Source of the DNA: Bacillota bacterium
GTDB lineage: Bacteria; Bacillota; Sulfobacillia; Sulfobacillales; Sulfobacillaceae
Direction of reading: 5' to 3'
DNA length: 64,000 bases
Assembly: GCA_026627065.1 (NCBI GenBank)
Contig: JAPNUO010000004.1
Location: 189,495-253,494 of the forward strand
A program made the translations under genes and the position numbers. Positions 46,430-55,136 of this stretch are shown here, one piece after another (position 1 is the first letter of the stretch; every line of letters starts with the position of its first letter). The notes under the pieces are model-generated. The model saw only the letters and a program-made list of their open reading frames with translations. It was not told the origin of the DNA and did not search any database.

Positions 46430-48220
46430 CTCGCTTGGCACCGTTTCCCCGGAACTCGCTGGGGCGCCAGGCATGATGAGCGAGCGCAGCGCGTCGATGA
46501 TTTGCTCCGGCTGGGTCACCGGGGCGGCGCAGGTGGTACCGCGGCAGATATAGAGTGCCGGCAGGGGAATTTCCGGAAGCCCCGACGCTTGAAATTCCGG
46601 CGTGCCCACGGGCCAGGTGCGGATACCGCGGCGGCGATCAAAGACCCCAAACATGGCGCGTCGAAGATCGGCGCCGGAATGGTTGGCGGACTCCACGATG
46701 GTGGCTGTCAGTTCGGGGGCCTCCGCCATGTCCGTGGCAAGGGCCCAGGCCGCGCCAAAGATTCCCTGCTCTTTGGCATACTGGGCCAGGGCGCCTAGGA
46801 TTCGCCGCCCGCGCTCCAGCTCCTCCTCGTCGTTTTCGATGGTGCCTAGGCGCAGCCACAGGCGGGCCATGGCGGCATTCTCCTTTAACGGGTGCTGCCG
46901 ATGCTTGAGGCGGCCCAAGGCTTCGGCGCCTTGCCGTTCCACCTGATCCCAGTAGACCTTGCCGGTGTAAAGGTGCTGGTCGGCCCACTGAAGGACGGTA
47001 TGGACGCGCTCCAGGAATACCGGATCTCCAGTGTATTCATAGCCGTCCAGCAGGGCGAGACCGACTTGCGCGACATCCACCAAAAGGCCGGGAAGTTCCG
47101 GGCTTTCCTCACGGTCAACATGATAAAACCCTGCCTCGTCGTCCCACATGCGGTCGTAAAGAGCTTCCAGGGCGGTTAAGGCCACCGGACCGTAATGGGT
47201 AGGATTGATGAGGCTGGCCGCGAGGAGCTGACTTTGAATCATGAGGGCATTGGCATGGGTGTAGATCGTGCGGTCGACATAGGGATCGCGCCGTTTGGCG
47301 CGCTCTTCGGGCGGCAGCCGGTAGTACTCTTCGTCCGCATCCTGAGATCCGCCCCAGAGGCCGTCCTCGCGAAGCAACGTGCGGTTGACCCAATTCAGCA
47401 AGTGGTCTGCGATTTGTCGGTAGGCGTCGTCTCCCAGCGTCTGAAAGGCGCGGAGGTAAAGGTGGGCCATCTCCGCATTATCCTCAAGCATTTTCTCAAA
47501 GTGGGGAATGGTCCATTCGCGCGTCGTGGAGTAGCGGAAGAAGCCGCCCGCCACTTGGTCGTATAGGTTGGAGCCGGCCATGACGTCAAGCGTTCTCACC
47601 GCCATTCCGGCGAGCGAGCCATCGCCGGTCGCCGTAAAGTGCGACAGCAAAAGCTCCCAAACGTCAGGCTGGGGGAATTTCGGCATAACGCCGACGCCGC
47701 CATAGGCGCGGTCAAACTGCTGACGGATGGTCTCGATGATTTCTTCCAGGATGGCATGATCCGGCGATGGGGTGTCAAGCAGCTGAGGCATCACTGGCTC
47801 GGTGAGGCGGTCGCCGATCTCTTCGCGGTTTTGCGCCCAATATTGATCCACTTGATCCAATAACTGCAACATTTGATCGGGGGGAATAAAGGTGCCGCCG
47901 GTGATAATCTCGCCAGCGGGGGTTAAAATGGCGGTGGTAGGCCAGCCGCCCATGTTGTAGCGCATATTGATATCCGGCCGCTGGTCGTTGTCCACCCGGA
48001 CCGCCAGCAAACGGTCGTTAATGCGCTGAATCACCCGCGGATCGGAGTAGGTGGTTTCGTCCATCACGTGGCACCAATGACACCAGACGGCAGAAATGGA
48101 GAGTAAAATAGGCTTAGCTTCGCGTTTGGCTTGGTCGAACACCTCCGCGCCCCAGGGATGCCAATGAATTTCGTGAGCGCGGTTGGGCCTCGGACTAAAT
48201 CGAAAAGGGGATTCCGGCAT
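46418..48220 (-). CDS. YyaL-like thioredoxin-domain protein (DUF255 / SPATA20 family)
   Basis: The 600-residue protein begins with a thioredoxin-like domain, HWHPWGAEVFDQAKREAKPI and SAVWCHWCHVMDETTYSDP, with the CHWC redox motif. An (alpha/alpha)6-type toroid follows, as in N-acylglucosamine epimerase folds (GSQDADEEYY, FEKMLEDNAEMAHLYLRAF). This is the YyaL/SPATA20 family; its biochemical role is not established. AAAGGA supports ATG 48220. The 3-prime end overlaps the FMN protein gene. Confidence 0.88.
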   Translation of the reverse strand: MPESPFRFSPRPNRAHEIHWHPWGAEVFDQAKREAKPILLSISAVWCHWCHVMDETTYSDPRVIQRINDRLLAVRVDNDQRPDINMRYNMGGWPTTAILTPAGEIITGGTFIPPDQMLQLLDQVDQYWAQNREEIGDRLTEPVMPQLLDTPSPDHAILEEIIETIRQQFDRAYGGVGVMPKFPQPDVWELLLSHFTATGDGSLAGMAVRTLDVMAGSNLYDQVAGGFFRYSTTREWTIPHFEKMLEDNAEMAHLYLRAFQTLGDDAYRQIADHLLNWVNRTLLREDGLWGGSQDADEEYYRLPPEERAKRRDPYVDRTIYTHANALMIQSQLLAASLINPTHYGPVALTALEALYDRMWDDEAGFYHVDREESPELPGLLVDVAQVGLALLDGYEYTGDPVFLERVHTVLQWADQHLYTGKVYWDQVERQGAEALGRLKHRQHPLKENAAMARLWLRLGTIENDEEELERGRRILGALAQYAKEQGIFGAAWALATDMAEAPELTATIVESANHSGADLRRAMFGVFDRRRGIRTWPVGTPEFQASGLPEIPLPALYICRGTTCAAPVTQPEQIIDALRSLIMPGAPASSGETVPSESPS

Positions 48221-48307
48221 GCACGTCATCCTTTCTGAATCGGCCAATCTTCGCATGTTCCATCATACCAATCTTTACCCCGATTGCCAGTGGTTATCCG
48301 CAGCCCT

Positions 48308-49018
48308 ATGGTAAGAGCACGTCCGGTCATGGTGGCTACGGGCCTCAGCTCAGCCATTGGCCAAGCCTTGGTGGCCCGGTTGGCCCCCGAGTGGCGCATT
48401 GTCGGCCTCGGCCGCCAGCCTTTGGGGGCGGGCGTTGACTGGATTGCGGTCGACTTGCGGGAGCCGCCCAGCGCCTGGCAGGCGCGCGTCGCTGAGCACC
48501 TAAGCGCTGAGTATAGCGAAGTGCACGCTTTTGTGCACCTGGCCGGGGTGGTCTTTAGCGATCGCACGGAGTTTACCACGTGGGATGAGTGGCAGAGCAC
48601 CGTGGCCGTGAACCTCGCGAGCGGTTTTCATTTGGGGGCGCTGTTGTCCCCGCGTTTCGCGCCGGGGGCTTCCGTGGTGCTGGTGGGGAGCGTTGATGCC
48701 TGGCACGCCAGCCAGGACGGTCCGGCGGCGGCGTATGGGGCGGCCAAAGCTGGACTGCGCGGGCTGGTGAGGCATTGGGCGGCGGAATGGGGTGAGCGCC
48801 AGATTCGGGTCAATGGGGTGGCGCCGGGGGCGCTCGCGGAAGGCAGTGGGCCCGCCAGCGCGGCTGTCGAAGCCCGCTTGCGTCGCCGCATTAGCTTGGG
48901 ACGCCTCGGGCGTCCCGAGGAAGTGGCGGCGGTCATCGCCTTTTTGCTGTCGCCGGAAGCGAGCTATGTCACAGGATGCTGGATCCCGGTGGATGGCGGG
49001 CTGAACATTCGCTATTAA
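48308..49018 (+). CDS. Short-chain dehydrogenase/reductase family protein
   Basis: The protein (236 residues from ATG 48308) has an SDR layout: [20 protein letters not shown] as the nucleotide loop (TGxxxAIG), HLAGVVFSD in the NNAG position, [10 protein letters not shown] with the catalytic Ser, [13 protein letters not shown] with Tyr-x-x-x-Lys, and the C-terminal [16 protein letters not shown]. The substrate is unknown. The start is uncertain: no strong ribosome site is near ATG 48308, ATG 48329 or the upstream TTG 48284. It stands alone between yyaL-like and the leuS leader. Confidence 0.85.
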   Translation: MVRARPVMVATGLSSAIGQALVARLAPEWRIVGLGRQPLGAGVDWIAVDLREPPSAWQARVAEHLSAEYSEVHAFVHLAGVVFSDRTEFTTWDEWQSTVAVNLASGFHLGALLSPRFAPGASVVLVGSVDAWHASQDGPAAAYGAAKAGLRGLVRHWAAEWGERQIRVNGVAPGALAEGSGPASAAVEARLRRRISLGRLGRPEEVAAVIAFLLSPEASYVTGCWIPVDGGLNIRY

Positions 49019-49064
49019 GCGGCAAGGGGCTGCCAAAAGTTTGCGGCGGGCGCGGAGTCGCTAT

Positions 49065-49093
49065 TTGCGTTCAGATACGCCATATCATAAAAT
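49065..49093 (+). promoter_or_regulatory. Promoter for the leuS leader
   Basis: TTGCGT (49065-49070), 17 bases, TAAAAT (49088-49093). Transcription would start about 49100, leaving a leader of about 210 bases before leuS. Confidence 0.65.
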
Positions 49094-49099
49094 AGCAAA

Positions 49100-49300
49100 T
49101 ATCATGAGGGTCCAGGATGGATATGGGCAGGAACCCAGGGAAATCGCGGGTGTCCAGGGCAGACAGAGGTCGCAGGGGTATGGGCGTCCCTGTTTCTTTG
49201 GCAGGGGAAACCGCGGCCAGACCTGTGCACGATCCCCAGGAGATTGAGGGGTGGCGCGGGTGGAAGCTCGTCCCTAGCACGTCTAGGGATTTTTTCGTGG
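49100..49300 (+). promoter_or_regulatory. T-box-like leader of leuS
   Basis: A strong terminator, TCCCTAG-CACGT-CTAGGGA plus TTTTTT (49271-49295), lies just before the leuS ribosome site. It is preceded by GAGGGGTGGCGCGGGTGG (about 49246-49263), which resembles the T-box core (GGTGGnACCGCG). The upstream 150 bases can form long stems. The core is not canonical: TGGC or TGGA stands where TGGT would be expected for a tRNA ending in ACCA. Leucine-responsive control is likely from context but less certain than for valS. Confidence 0.65.
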
Positions 49301-49310
49301 AGGAAACAGA

Positions 49311-51752
49311 ATGAGCGAAAGAACCGTCGTTCGAGACCGCTACGATGTGCATGCGGTAGAGGCCCATTGGCAATCCGTATGGGCCAAGGAGAATCCGTAC
49401 CGCGCCGAGCGTGCGTCAAAACCGAAGTTTTATTGCCTCGAACAGTTTCCCTATCCCTCGGGGCATCTGCACATGGGGCACGTGCGCGTCTATACCCTAG
49501 GCGACGTGATCGCGCGATATTACCGCCATTTGGGCTACGCGGTGCTGCATCCGATGGGATGGGATGCCTTTGGACTGCCCGCCGAAAATGCCGCCATTCA
49601 GTCCGGCATTCCTCCCCGCGTGTCAACCATGGCGAATATTGCCTACATGAAGCAGCAGATGCTGCAGATGGGTCTGTCCTTTGACTGGGATCGCGAGGTG
49701 ACCACCTGCGAGCCAGACTACTACCGCTTTACCCAGGAACTTTTTTTGCTGTTGTTTGAGCGGGGCCTCGCGTATCAACGGGAGGGCGCGGTGAACTGGT
49801 GCCCCAGTTGCGAGACGGTGCTGGCCAATGAACAGGTCGAAGAAGGGCGCTGTTGGCGCTGCGATTCCCTCGTGACCAAAAGGGATCTCACCCAATGGTA
49901 TTTTCGCATCACGGCTTATGCCGATCGCCTGCTGGAGGGGCTGGAGCGGCTCAATTGGCCCCAAGAGATCAAGACCCAGCAGATCAACTGGATTGGGCGG
50001 AGCGAAGGGGCGACGGTCAATTTTGACGTCGTGGGAATGGACGAGACGATCGCGGTCTTCACCACCCGCCCGGATACGTTGTTCGGCGCCACCTATGTGG
50101 TGTTGGCGCCTGAGCATCGTCTGATCGATCGCTTGATTGAAGGGCAGCCGCAGGCCGACGAGGTTCGCGCCTTTCGCGAGCGCGAACGCCGGATCAGCGA
50201 CATTGAACGGACGGCCGAGAACGCGGAAAAGCGGGGCGTCTTCACGGGAGCCTATGCGCGCCATCCCTTGACGGGAGAAACGCTGCCGATTTGGGTCGCG
50301 AATTATGTCCTCGTGGATTACGGCACCGGGGCCGTCATGGGGGTGCCGGCTCACGATGCCCGGGATTACCAGTACGCGCTCAAATACGGTTTGCCCATTC
50401 GTCAGGTCATTGCGCCGGTGGACGGGAAGGCGAGAGACCTTCCCTACCTGGAGCCAGGGGTGCTGATAAACTCGGGGCCCTTTGACGGGCTCGCGTCGGA
50501 GGTGGCCAAGGGCGCCATCGCCGACCGACTCAAAGAATTGGGCCACGGGGATCGCCGCGTGACCTATCGCATGCGGGACTGGCTCATTTCGCGCCAGCGG
50601 TACTGGGGCGCCCCGATTCCCATTATTCATTGTCCCCAGTGCGGCCCGGTGGGCGTCCCGCGCGACCAGCTGCCGGTGCTGCTGCCCGAAAATGTGGAGT
50701 TTACCGGACGCGGGGCATCGCCCTTGGCTAGCGTGGCGGAGTGGGTCAACACCACCTGCCCCCGCTGCGGGCAGCCGGCCCGTCGAGAAACCGACACCAT
50801 GGACACCTTTGTCGACTCCAGCTGGTATTATCTCCGCTATGCGTCACCGCACGAAACGGCGCGGCCGTTCAACCGGGACGACGTGGATTACTGGATGCCG
50901 GTCGACGAATACGTTGGCGGCAAGGAGCATGCGATCCTGCATTTGCTCTATTCGCGTTTTTTTACCAAGGTGCTGTACGATGCCGGCTGGGTGGGCGTGG
51001 ACGAGCCCTTCCAGAGTCTCTTGTCTCAGGGCATGGTCGTCTATGGCGGCGCTAAAATGTCGAAATCGAAGGGCAATACCTTGAGTCCGGAAAGCATCAT
51101 GAAGGAATGGGGGACCGACGCCACGCGCCTCTTCATGTTGTTTGCGGCGCCGCCGGAGAAAGATTTTGAATGGTCGCAACAAGGGGTGGAAGGGAGTTAC
51201 CGCTTTCTGCAGCGGGTATATCGGCTTGTCACCCGCGAGCGCAAGGCAGGGGACCATCCCGAGGCGACGCGACGCCTCAAGCGCATGCAAGCTTATACGG
51301 TCAAAAAGGTGACGGAGGATTTAGGGCCGCGGCGCGCCTTTAACACGGCGGTGAGCAGCCTGATGGAATTTACGAATGCGCTGTATCAAGAACTGGAGCT
51401 GGTGCCCGCGGAATTGCAGCGCGCACTCTTGGAGACCTTGACGGTCCTGTTGGCGCCCATGGCGCCCCATCTGGCCGAGGAATTGTGGCATCACCTGGGA
51501 CATGAGAGCAGCGTGCACGAAGCGCCGTGGCCCCAGTACAACCCGGCTGACCTGGTGGAAGAGGAAGTGGAAGTCGCCATTCAAGTCAACGGCAAAGTCC
51601 GGGCCCGCATGCGCGTGAGCGCTGCTGCCCCCCAAGAGGAGCTGGAGCGGCAAGCCCTGTCCCATCCGAGTCTGGCGCCCTATCTGGCTCAGCGTCCGGT
51701 GCAAAAAGTGGTCGTGATCCCAGGACGCCTCATTAATGTGGTGGTCGGTTGA
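49311..51752 (+). CDS. leuS: Leucyl-tRNA synthetase
   Basis: LeuRS charges leucine tRNAs, such as the tRNA-Leu at the start of the window. The 813-residue protein has the HIGH motif in YPSGHLHMGHVRVYT, the CP1 editing domain (TTRPDTLFGATYVVLAP), a CPxC zinc knuckle (NTTCPRCGQPARRETDTMD), and KMSKS in GAKMSKSKGNTLSP. TGGAGGAA precedes the ATG. Its stop overlaps a small downstream gene as TTGA. Confidence 0.97.
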   Translation: MSERTVVRDRYDVHAVEAHWQSVWAKENPYRAERASKPKFYCLEQFPYPSGHLHMGHVRVYTLGDVIARYYRHLGYAVLHPMGWDAFGLPAENAAIQSGIPPRVSTMANIAYMKQQMLQMGLSFDWDREVTTCEPDYYRFTQELFLLLFERGLAYQREGAVNWCPSCETVLANEQVEEGRCWRCDSLVTKRDLTQWYFRITAYADRLLEGLERLNWPQEIKTQQINWIGRSEGATVNFDVVGMDETIAVFTTRPDTLFGATYVVLAPEHRLIDRLIEGQPQADEVRAFRERERRISDIERTAENAEKRGVFTGAYARHPLTGETLPIWVANYVLVDYGTGAVMGVPAHDARDYQYALKYGLPIRQVIAPVDGKARDLPYLEPGVLINSGPFDGLASEVAKGAIADRLKELGHGDRRVTYRMRDWLISRQRYWGAPIPIIHCPQCGPVGVPRDQLPVLLPENVEFTGRGASPLASVAEWVNTTCPRCGQPARRETDTMDTFVDSSWYYLRYASPHETARPFNRDDVDYWMPVDEYVGGKEHAILHLLYSRFFTKVLYDAGWVGVDEPFQSLLSQGMVVYGGAKMSKSKGNTLSPESIMKEWGTDATRLFMLFAAPPEKDFEWSQQGVEGSYRFLQRVYRLVTRERKAGDHPEATRRLKRMQAYTVKKVTEDLGPRRAFNTAVSSLMEFTNALYQELELVPAELQRALLETLTVLLAPMAPHLAEELWHHLGHESSVHEAPWPQYNPADLVEEEVEVAIQVNGKVRARMRVSAAAPQEELERQALSHPSLAPYLAQRPVQKVVVIPGRLINVVVG

Positions 51753-52036
51753 AAACGGTATTAGCCCTCTTAATTGCGCTGTCGTCGGCCGTGATTGGCG
51801 CTGTCGCGGGCCGGTCGCGGCGACCGATGGGGCGCCTGTCGGTATGGCAGGTGATAGGCATCAGCGTGGTGGCGGCGTTGGTCGCCGAAGGGGGAACCGT
51901 GATTTGGGTAGGGCCGCCTGCGTCAGTCTGGCAACCGGTGTTGGGCGGATTGGCCTTGGGGTTTGTCGCCGGCTTTTTCAGCGGGCGAAAACCGCCGCCG
52001 CCGGATCAACTGCCGCCGACCCGTCCCCGATCCTAA
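51749..52036 (+). CDS. Small membrane protein coupled to leuS
   Basis: I do not recognise this 95-residue protein. It has two to three predicted membrane helices (about residues 3-20, 33-50 and 62-80) and a proline-rich C-terminus (RKPPPPDQLPPTRPRS). The TTG start overlaps the leuS TGA, so it is translated from the same message. A strong terminator follows. A function cannot be inferred beyond membrane location. Confidence 0.6.
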   Translation: MKTVLALLIALSSAVIGAVAGRSRRPMGRLSVWQVIGISVVAALVAEGGTVIWVGPPASVWQPVLGGLALGFVAGFFSGRKPPPPDQLPPTRPRS

Positions 52037-52041
52037 GCGTG

Positions 52042-52075
52042 CAGCTCGCGGCAACCGCCGCGAGCTGTCGTTTTG
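52042..52075. terminator. Terminator between the leuS unit and the convergent hsp20 gene
   Basis: CAGCTCGCGG (52042-52051) pairs perfectly with CCGCGAGCTG (52058-52067) around CAACCG, then TCGTTTTGCG on the plus strand. The 10-base stem probably stops both converging transcripts. Confidence 0.85.
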
Positions 52076-52077
52076 CG

Positions 52078-52485
52078 TTAATGCGGAGCAGTGAGCGCGA
52101 TCCGCCGGCGATGGCCGGCCATCTTGTGCGCTGTGATCGAGAGAAGGCCGTGGCGCCAGTCGGCGGTAGCGGTCTCGGGATTGATTTCCGTCGGCCATGA
52201 CAAGACCACGTGAAAATTGCCGCGGCCTTGGTCGTGCGCTTCGCCCGGGCAGGGAGGGAATTCCCCGCGGACGCTCACGGTTTCTTCGTCGACATCGATT
52301 TGCACCGCGTCGGGACTGACCCCGGGCAATTCGAATTCAGCGACATAGCCATTGTCGATGGGGTGCAGGTGGGTGCGCGGCCGCGTGGTGTCGAATGCCC
52401 AATCGTCCCGCATGCGGTTCCACATGCGTGCCATGTCTTCCCGCAGCCGGTCCATGTCTGCCACATCCCAGCGTAATAAAGCCAA
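52078..52485 (-). CDS. Hsp20 / alpha-crystallin family small heat-shock protein
   Basis: The 135-residue protein has an alpha-crystallin domain: NGYVAEFELPGVSPDAVQID, VDEETVSVRGEF and FHVVLSWPTEINPETATAD with a GLLSITAHK end. Small Hsps hold unfolding proteins for refolding by other chaperones. The start is TTG 52485, placed by GGAGGTGATC, a near-perfect complement of the 16S tail, just upstream. The upstream ORF extension has no such support. The C-terminal I-x-I/V motif is weak (RIALTA). Confidence 0.9.
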   Translation of the reverse strand: MALLRWDVADMDRLREDMARMWNRMRDDWAFDTTRPRTHLHPIDNGYVAEFELPGVSPDAVQIDVDEETVSVRGEFPPCPGEAHDQGRGNFHVVLSWPTEINPETATADWRHGLLSITAHKMAGHRRRIALTAPH

Positions 52486-52609
52486 GCGGATCACCTCCAC
52501 CGTGCAGTATGCCCCGCGGCCACAAAATCTTGTATGCCGGTCCCCAACCACGCGCTTTTTCCTGCGGCCAGGCCAGGGGTTACAATAAAGGCGGAAAGAG
52601 TCTTAGGCT

Positions 52610-52675
52610 GTCTGGCATCTCCAGGCGTCGGCCGGCGCAGCGACGAGATTCGTCGCCGCTGAGCTCCTGGCAGAC
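52610..52675 (+). ncRNA. Candidate structured RNA element before the sensor kinase
   Basis: Nested pairing can be read: GTCTG (52610-52614) with CAGAC (52671-52675), CCAGG (52621-52625) with CCTGG (52666-52670), and the inner hairpin CGACGA/TCGTCG (52641-52646 with 52650-52655) extended by CAG/CTG. No T-run follows, so it is not a simple terminator. It could be a leader element of the kinase gene 95 bases downstream, or a small RNA. No known class recognised. Confidence 0.35.
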
Positions 52676-52769
52676 TTGCCATGAAAGAGGATTGCGCCAC
52701 ATGATGTCGAATGCTTAATCACCTGGCAACGCCCTAGTCAACTCCTCAGTCCAAACAAGGTGGCGAGTA

Positions 52770-53960
52770 ATGAAAGCAGGGAAATCAACCACGCATGATG
52801 ATTGCTATTGGGTGTTTCCGGCATCGCCGCTGATGCATCTTATTAACGATGTGGCGGCGCGGCGAGACGTGCTGGACCGGCTGCCAATTCCGCTGGGATT
52901 TAAGCAAAATGGGCAATGGGTATGGAAAAACCGTGCAGCACAGCTTTTACAGGGATGGAAAGCTTCACCGGGCGACGCTGAAGCAGAACCCCTCTTTACG
53001 GGAGAGCGGCCCGCACAAAATTTTGCCAACCAAGTGGTGGGCGAGTGGAGCTGGTATGGGCAGGCGTGGCCCCTCTTAGTTGCGGACGACCTGGAAACGG
53101 CCGTGATTGTGGGCGCCGACGGGCGCGTGGAGTGGGCCAACGACGCGGCGCGGCGGGCGTTTGGGGCAGCTACCGGCGCCGATTGGAATGCGGTCGAGAC
53201 GCTTCCGCGGTGGCAGGAGCTTCGGGGCCAGAAAGTGTCCTTGACCCGCGGCGGATATCAGTTTCGCTGGAGGAGCCGCGCACAGCGGATTTTGCTCGAA
53301 GCGTGGCCGCTGCCGCCGACCGTGTCCTTAGATCATATCGCCAGTTTCGTCCACGAAATTCGCAATCCGTTGGCAGCGCTGAGCGGTTATGTGGAAATGG
53401 CGAAACAAGAGGCGCCGGAGTCGGGCCATTATTACGATGCCATGCTGGAAGAAATTGACCGGCTGTCGCGCCTGACCGCCGATTTGTTGGAAATCGCCCG
53501 TCCCCTGACCTTGGTTCGCGATTGGGTGCTTCTGGATCCGTTGGTGGAGCACGCGTGGTTTACGGCAACTCACGGCGAACTCTCCCCGGCGCGCCCGATT
53601 GCCCTCATCAAGCGCTATGCGCCGGATCAAAAGGTGTGGGCCGATCCGGATCGGTTGCAGCAAGTGCTGACCAACTTGATCAAAAATTCCGTGGAAGCGA
53701 TGCAGCAGCAGGGTTCACGGGTCGAAATCCATTGTCGCCAGGCCGGAGGCAAGCTGAGCCTCACAGTGCGCGACGACGGTCCCGGCATCCCGCCAGATGT
53801 GCTGGAAAAACTGATGCTAAGCCGGGTGACCACAAAAGAATCCGGCAACGGCCTCGGCTTGATGATCGTCCGCCGGATCCTGGAAGCCCACGGGGGGGAC
53901 GTCACCCTGGCGACAGACAGCGGCACGGTGGTGGAATTGGTCTGGCCGGAGCCGGGTTAA
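52770..53960 (+). CDS. Orphan PAS-domain sensor histidine kinase (sporulation-kinase-like)
   Basis: The 396-residue protein has an N-terminal region of unknown fold, a PAS-like segment (AVIVGADGRVEWANDAARRA, about 110-160), a HisKA dimerisation helix with His195 in FVHEIRNPLAALSGYVEMAK, and an ATPase domain with QQVLTNLIKNSVEAM (N box), DDGPGIPP (G1) and GNGLGLMIV (G2). No membrane helix or response-regulator gene accompanies it. Soluble orphan kinases of this type (KinA/KinE class) feed the Spo0F-Spo0B-Spo0A relay. The spo0B-like gene in the window and the neighbouring germination operon fit that idea, but the target is inferred. ATG with weak ribosome site. Confidence 0.85.
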   Translation: MKAGKSTTHDDCYWVFPASPLMHLINDVAARRDVLDRLPIPLGFKQNGQWVWKNRAAQLLQGWKASPGDAEAEPLFTGERPAQNFANQVVGEWSWYGQAWPLLVADDLETAVIVGADGRVEWANDAARRAFGAATGADWNAVETLPRWQELRGQKVSLTRGGYQFRWRSRAQRILLEAWPLPPTVSLDHIASFVHEIRNPLAALSGYVEMAKQEAPESGHYYDAMLEEIDRLSRLTADLLEIARPLTLVRDWVLLDPLVEHAWFTATHGELSPARPIALIKRYAPDQKVWADPDRLQQVLTNLIKNSVEAMQQQGSRVEIHCRQAGGKLSLTVRDDGPGIPPDVLEKLMLSRVTTKESGNGLGLMIVRRILEAHGGDVTLATDSGTVVELVWPEPG

Positions 53961-55108
53961 ACCTCGGGCCCGGGCTCGTGCCGGGCGCGCAATTGGCGCG
54001 TCGCCTGCGGGCGCAGTTTGCCCACGACCATGACGGTGCCGGGCACGAGGACGAGGTAGGCTAAGCCGAGGGGCAGAAGGTAGTGTTCGTTGAGAAGATT
54101 GGCAACTTTCGCGTTGGGGAAAGGCAGCGTGCCAAGGATGGTGGCCAGCGTCATCAGTCCCAGCGCGAGTTCATAGCTCAGCCGGCGGGGCGCCATGGCC
54201 GACAAGTCGTGGGCCAGGCACCACAGGCGCACCGCGACAAACGCGACGATGACAATCGTCCACAGCACGATGAGGAGCGTGCCCAGTTTGGAGATGTAAA
54301 AGCCGGAGAGGGAAATGATGCGGTAGGTACTGGCCAGCGGCCAGCGCAACCGGTCGATGGCATCGGGCCCGAAGACGGCCATGATGACTTCGTATTCCAG
54401 GGACAGCGCGAGAACAATACCGGCCAGAGCCAACACGCTGTAGCGCTCGGCCTGGCGTTGCTCCCCGTTTTTGACAAAGGGATACAGCGTCACTGAGAGC
54501 TGAAAGCCGATGAAGATGACGAACTGGTGGTAAGCGCCGTCCACCAGCGGCAGGAGGCTGACGTCCGTTGTAGGCAGCAAGAGGCTCGGGTGACGAATGG
54601 ACAAGGTGGCCATGGATACCGAAAAAATTGTCAAAACCAGCAGCGGAATATAGCTTGCTTGCAGCGTGCGCGCTAAAGCCAGCACGCCACCGTACGCCAT
54701 GTAGGCGCTCGTCAGGGTGAGCGCACCGCTAATGGCCCAGATGGGCGTCGAGGGCAAAAAGATGTTGCCTAGGACAAAGCTAAAAAGGACGACCGCCGAG
54801 ATGGCCAAGGCGAGGTGATACACGATGGTGTAGAGCGCCAAAAGCCAGCTGACGGGTTTTGAAAGCAGAGCCGCCGAAAATCCCGACAAGGTCTCGTTGG
54901 GAATCAGCCGGCCCATGGCAAAAATCAGTTTCATCAGGAGAAACGCCGCCAGGCCGTCCAACCACAGTCCGTACAGGCCCACACGGCCAGCATCCTCCAC
55001 CAGGGGCCGGGGAAAATAGAAAATGCCGAGGCCGAGATATCCGGCGGTAATCATGGTGGCGAATTGACCGGCCGAGATACGCGGCATGCGGTCTGACATG
55101 GTGGCCAT
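53957..55108 (-). CDS. gerAB: GerAB-type spore germination permease
   Basis: The 383-residue protein has ten predicted membrane helices and the GerAB start ISAGQFATMITAGYLGLGIF. GerAB is the germinant-binding permease-like subunit of the spore inner-membrane receptor. It is the last gene of a gerA-gerC-gerB set on the minus strand. Its stop region overlaps the stop of the convergent kinase gene by 4 bases. Confidence 0.88.
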   Translation of the reverse strand: MATMSDRMPRISAGQFATMITAGYLGLGIFYFPRPLVEDAGRVGLYGLWLDGLAAFLLMKLIFAMGRLIPNETLSGFSAALLSKPVSWLLALYTIVYHLALAISAVVLFSFVLGNIFLPSTPIWAISGALTLTSAYMAYGGVLALARTLQASYIPLLVLTIFSVSMATLSIRHPSLLLPTTDVSLLPLVDGAYHQFVIFIGFQLSVTLYPFVKNGEQRQAERYSVLALAGIVLALSLEYEVIMAVFGPDAIDRLRWPLASTYRIISLSGFYISKLGTLLIVLWTIVIVAFVAVRLWCLAHDLSAMAPRRLSYELALGLMTLATILGTLPFPNAKVANLLNEHYLLPLGLAYLVLVPGTVMVVGKLRPQATRQLRARHEPGPEV

Positions 55109-55136
55109 CGTCCACCTCCTTAAACAGTGTTGTCGG

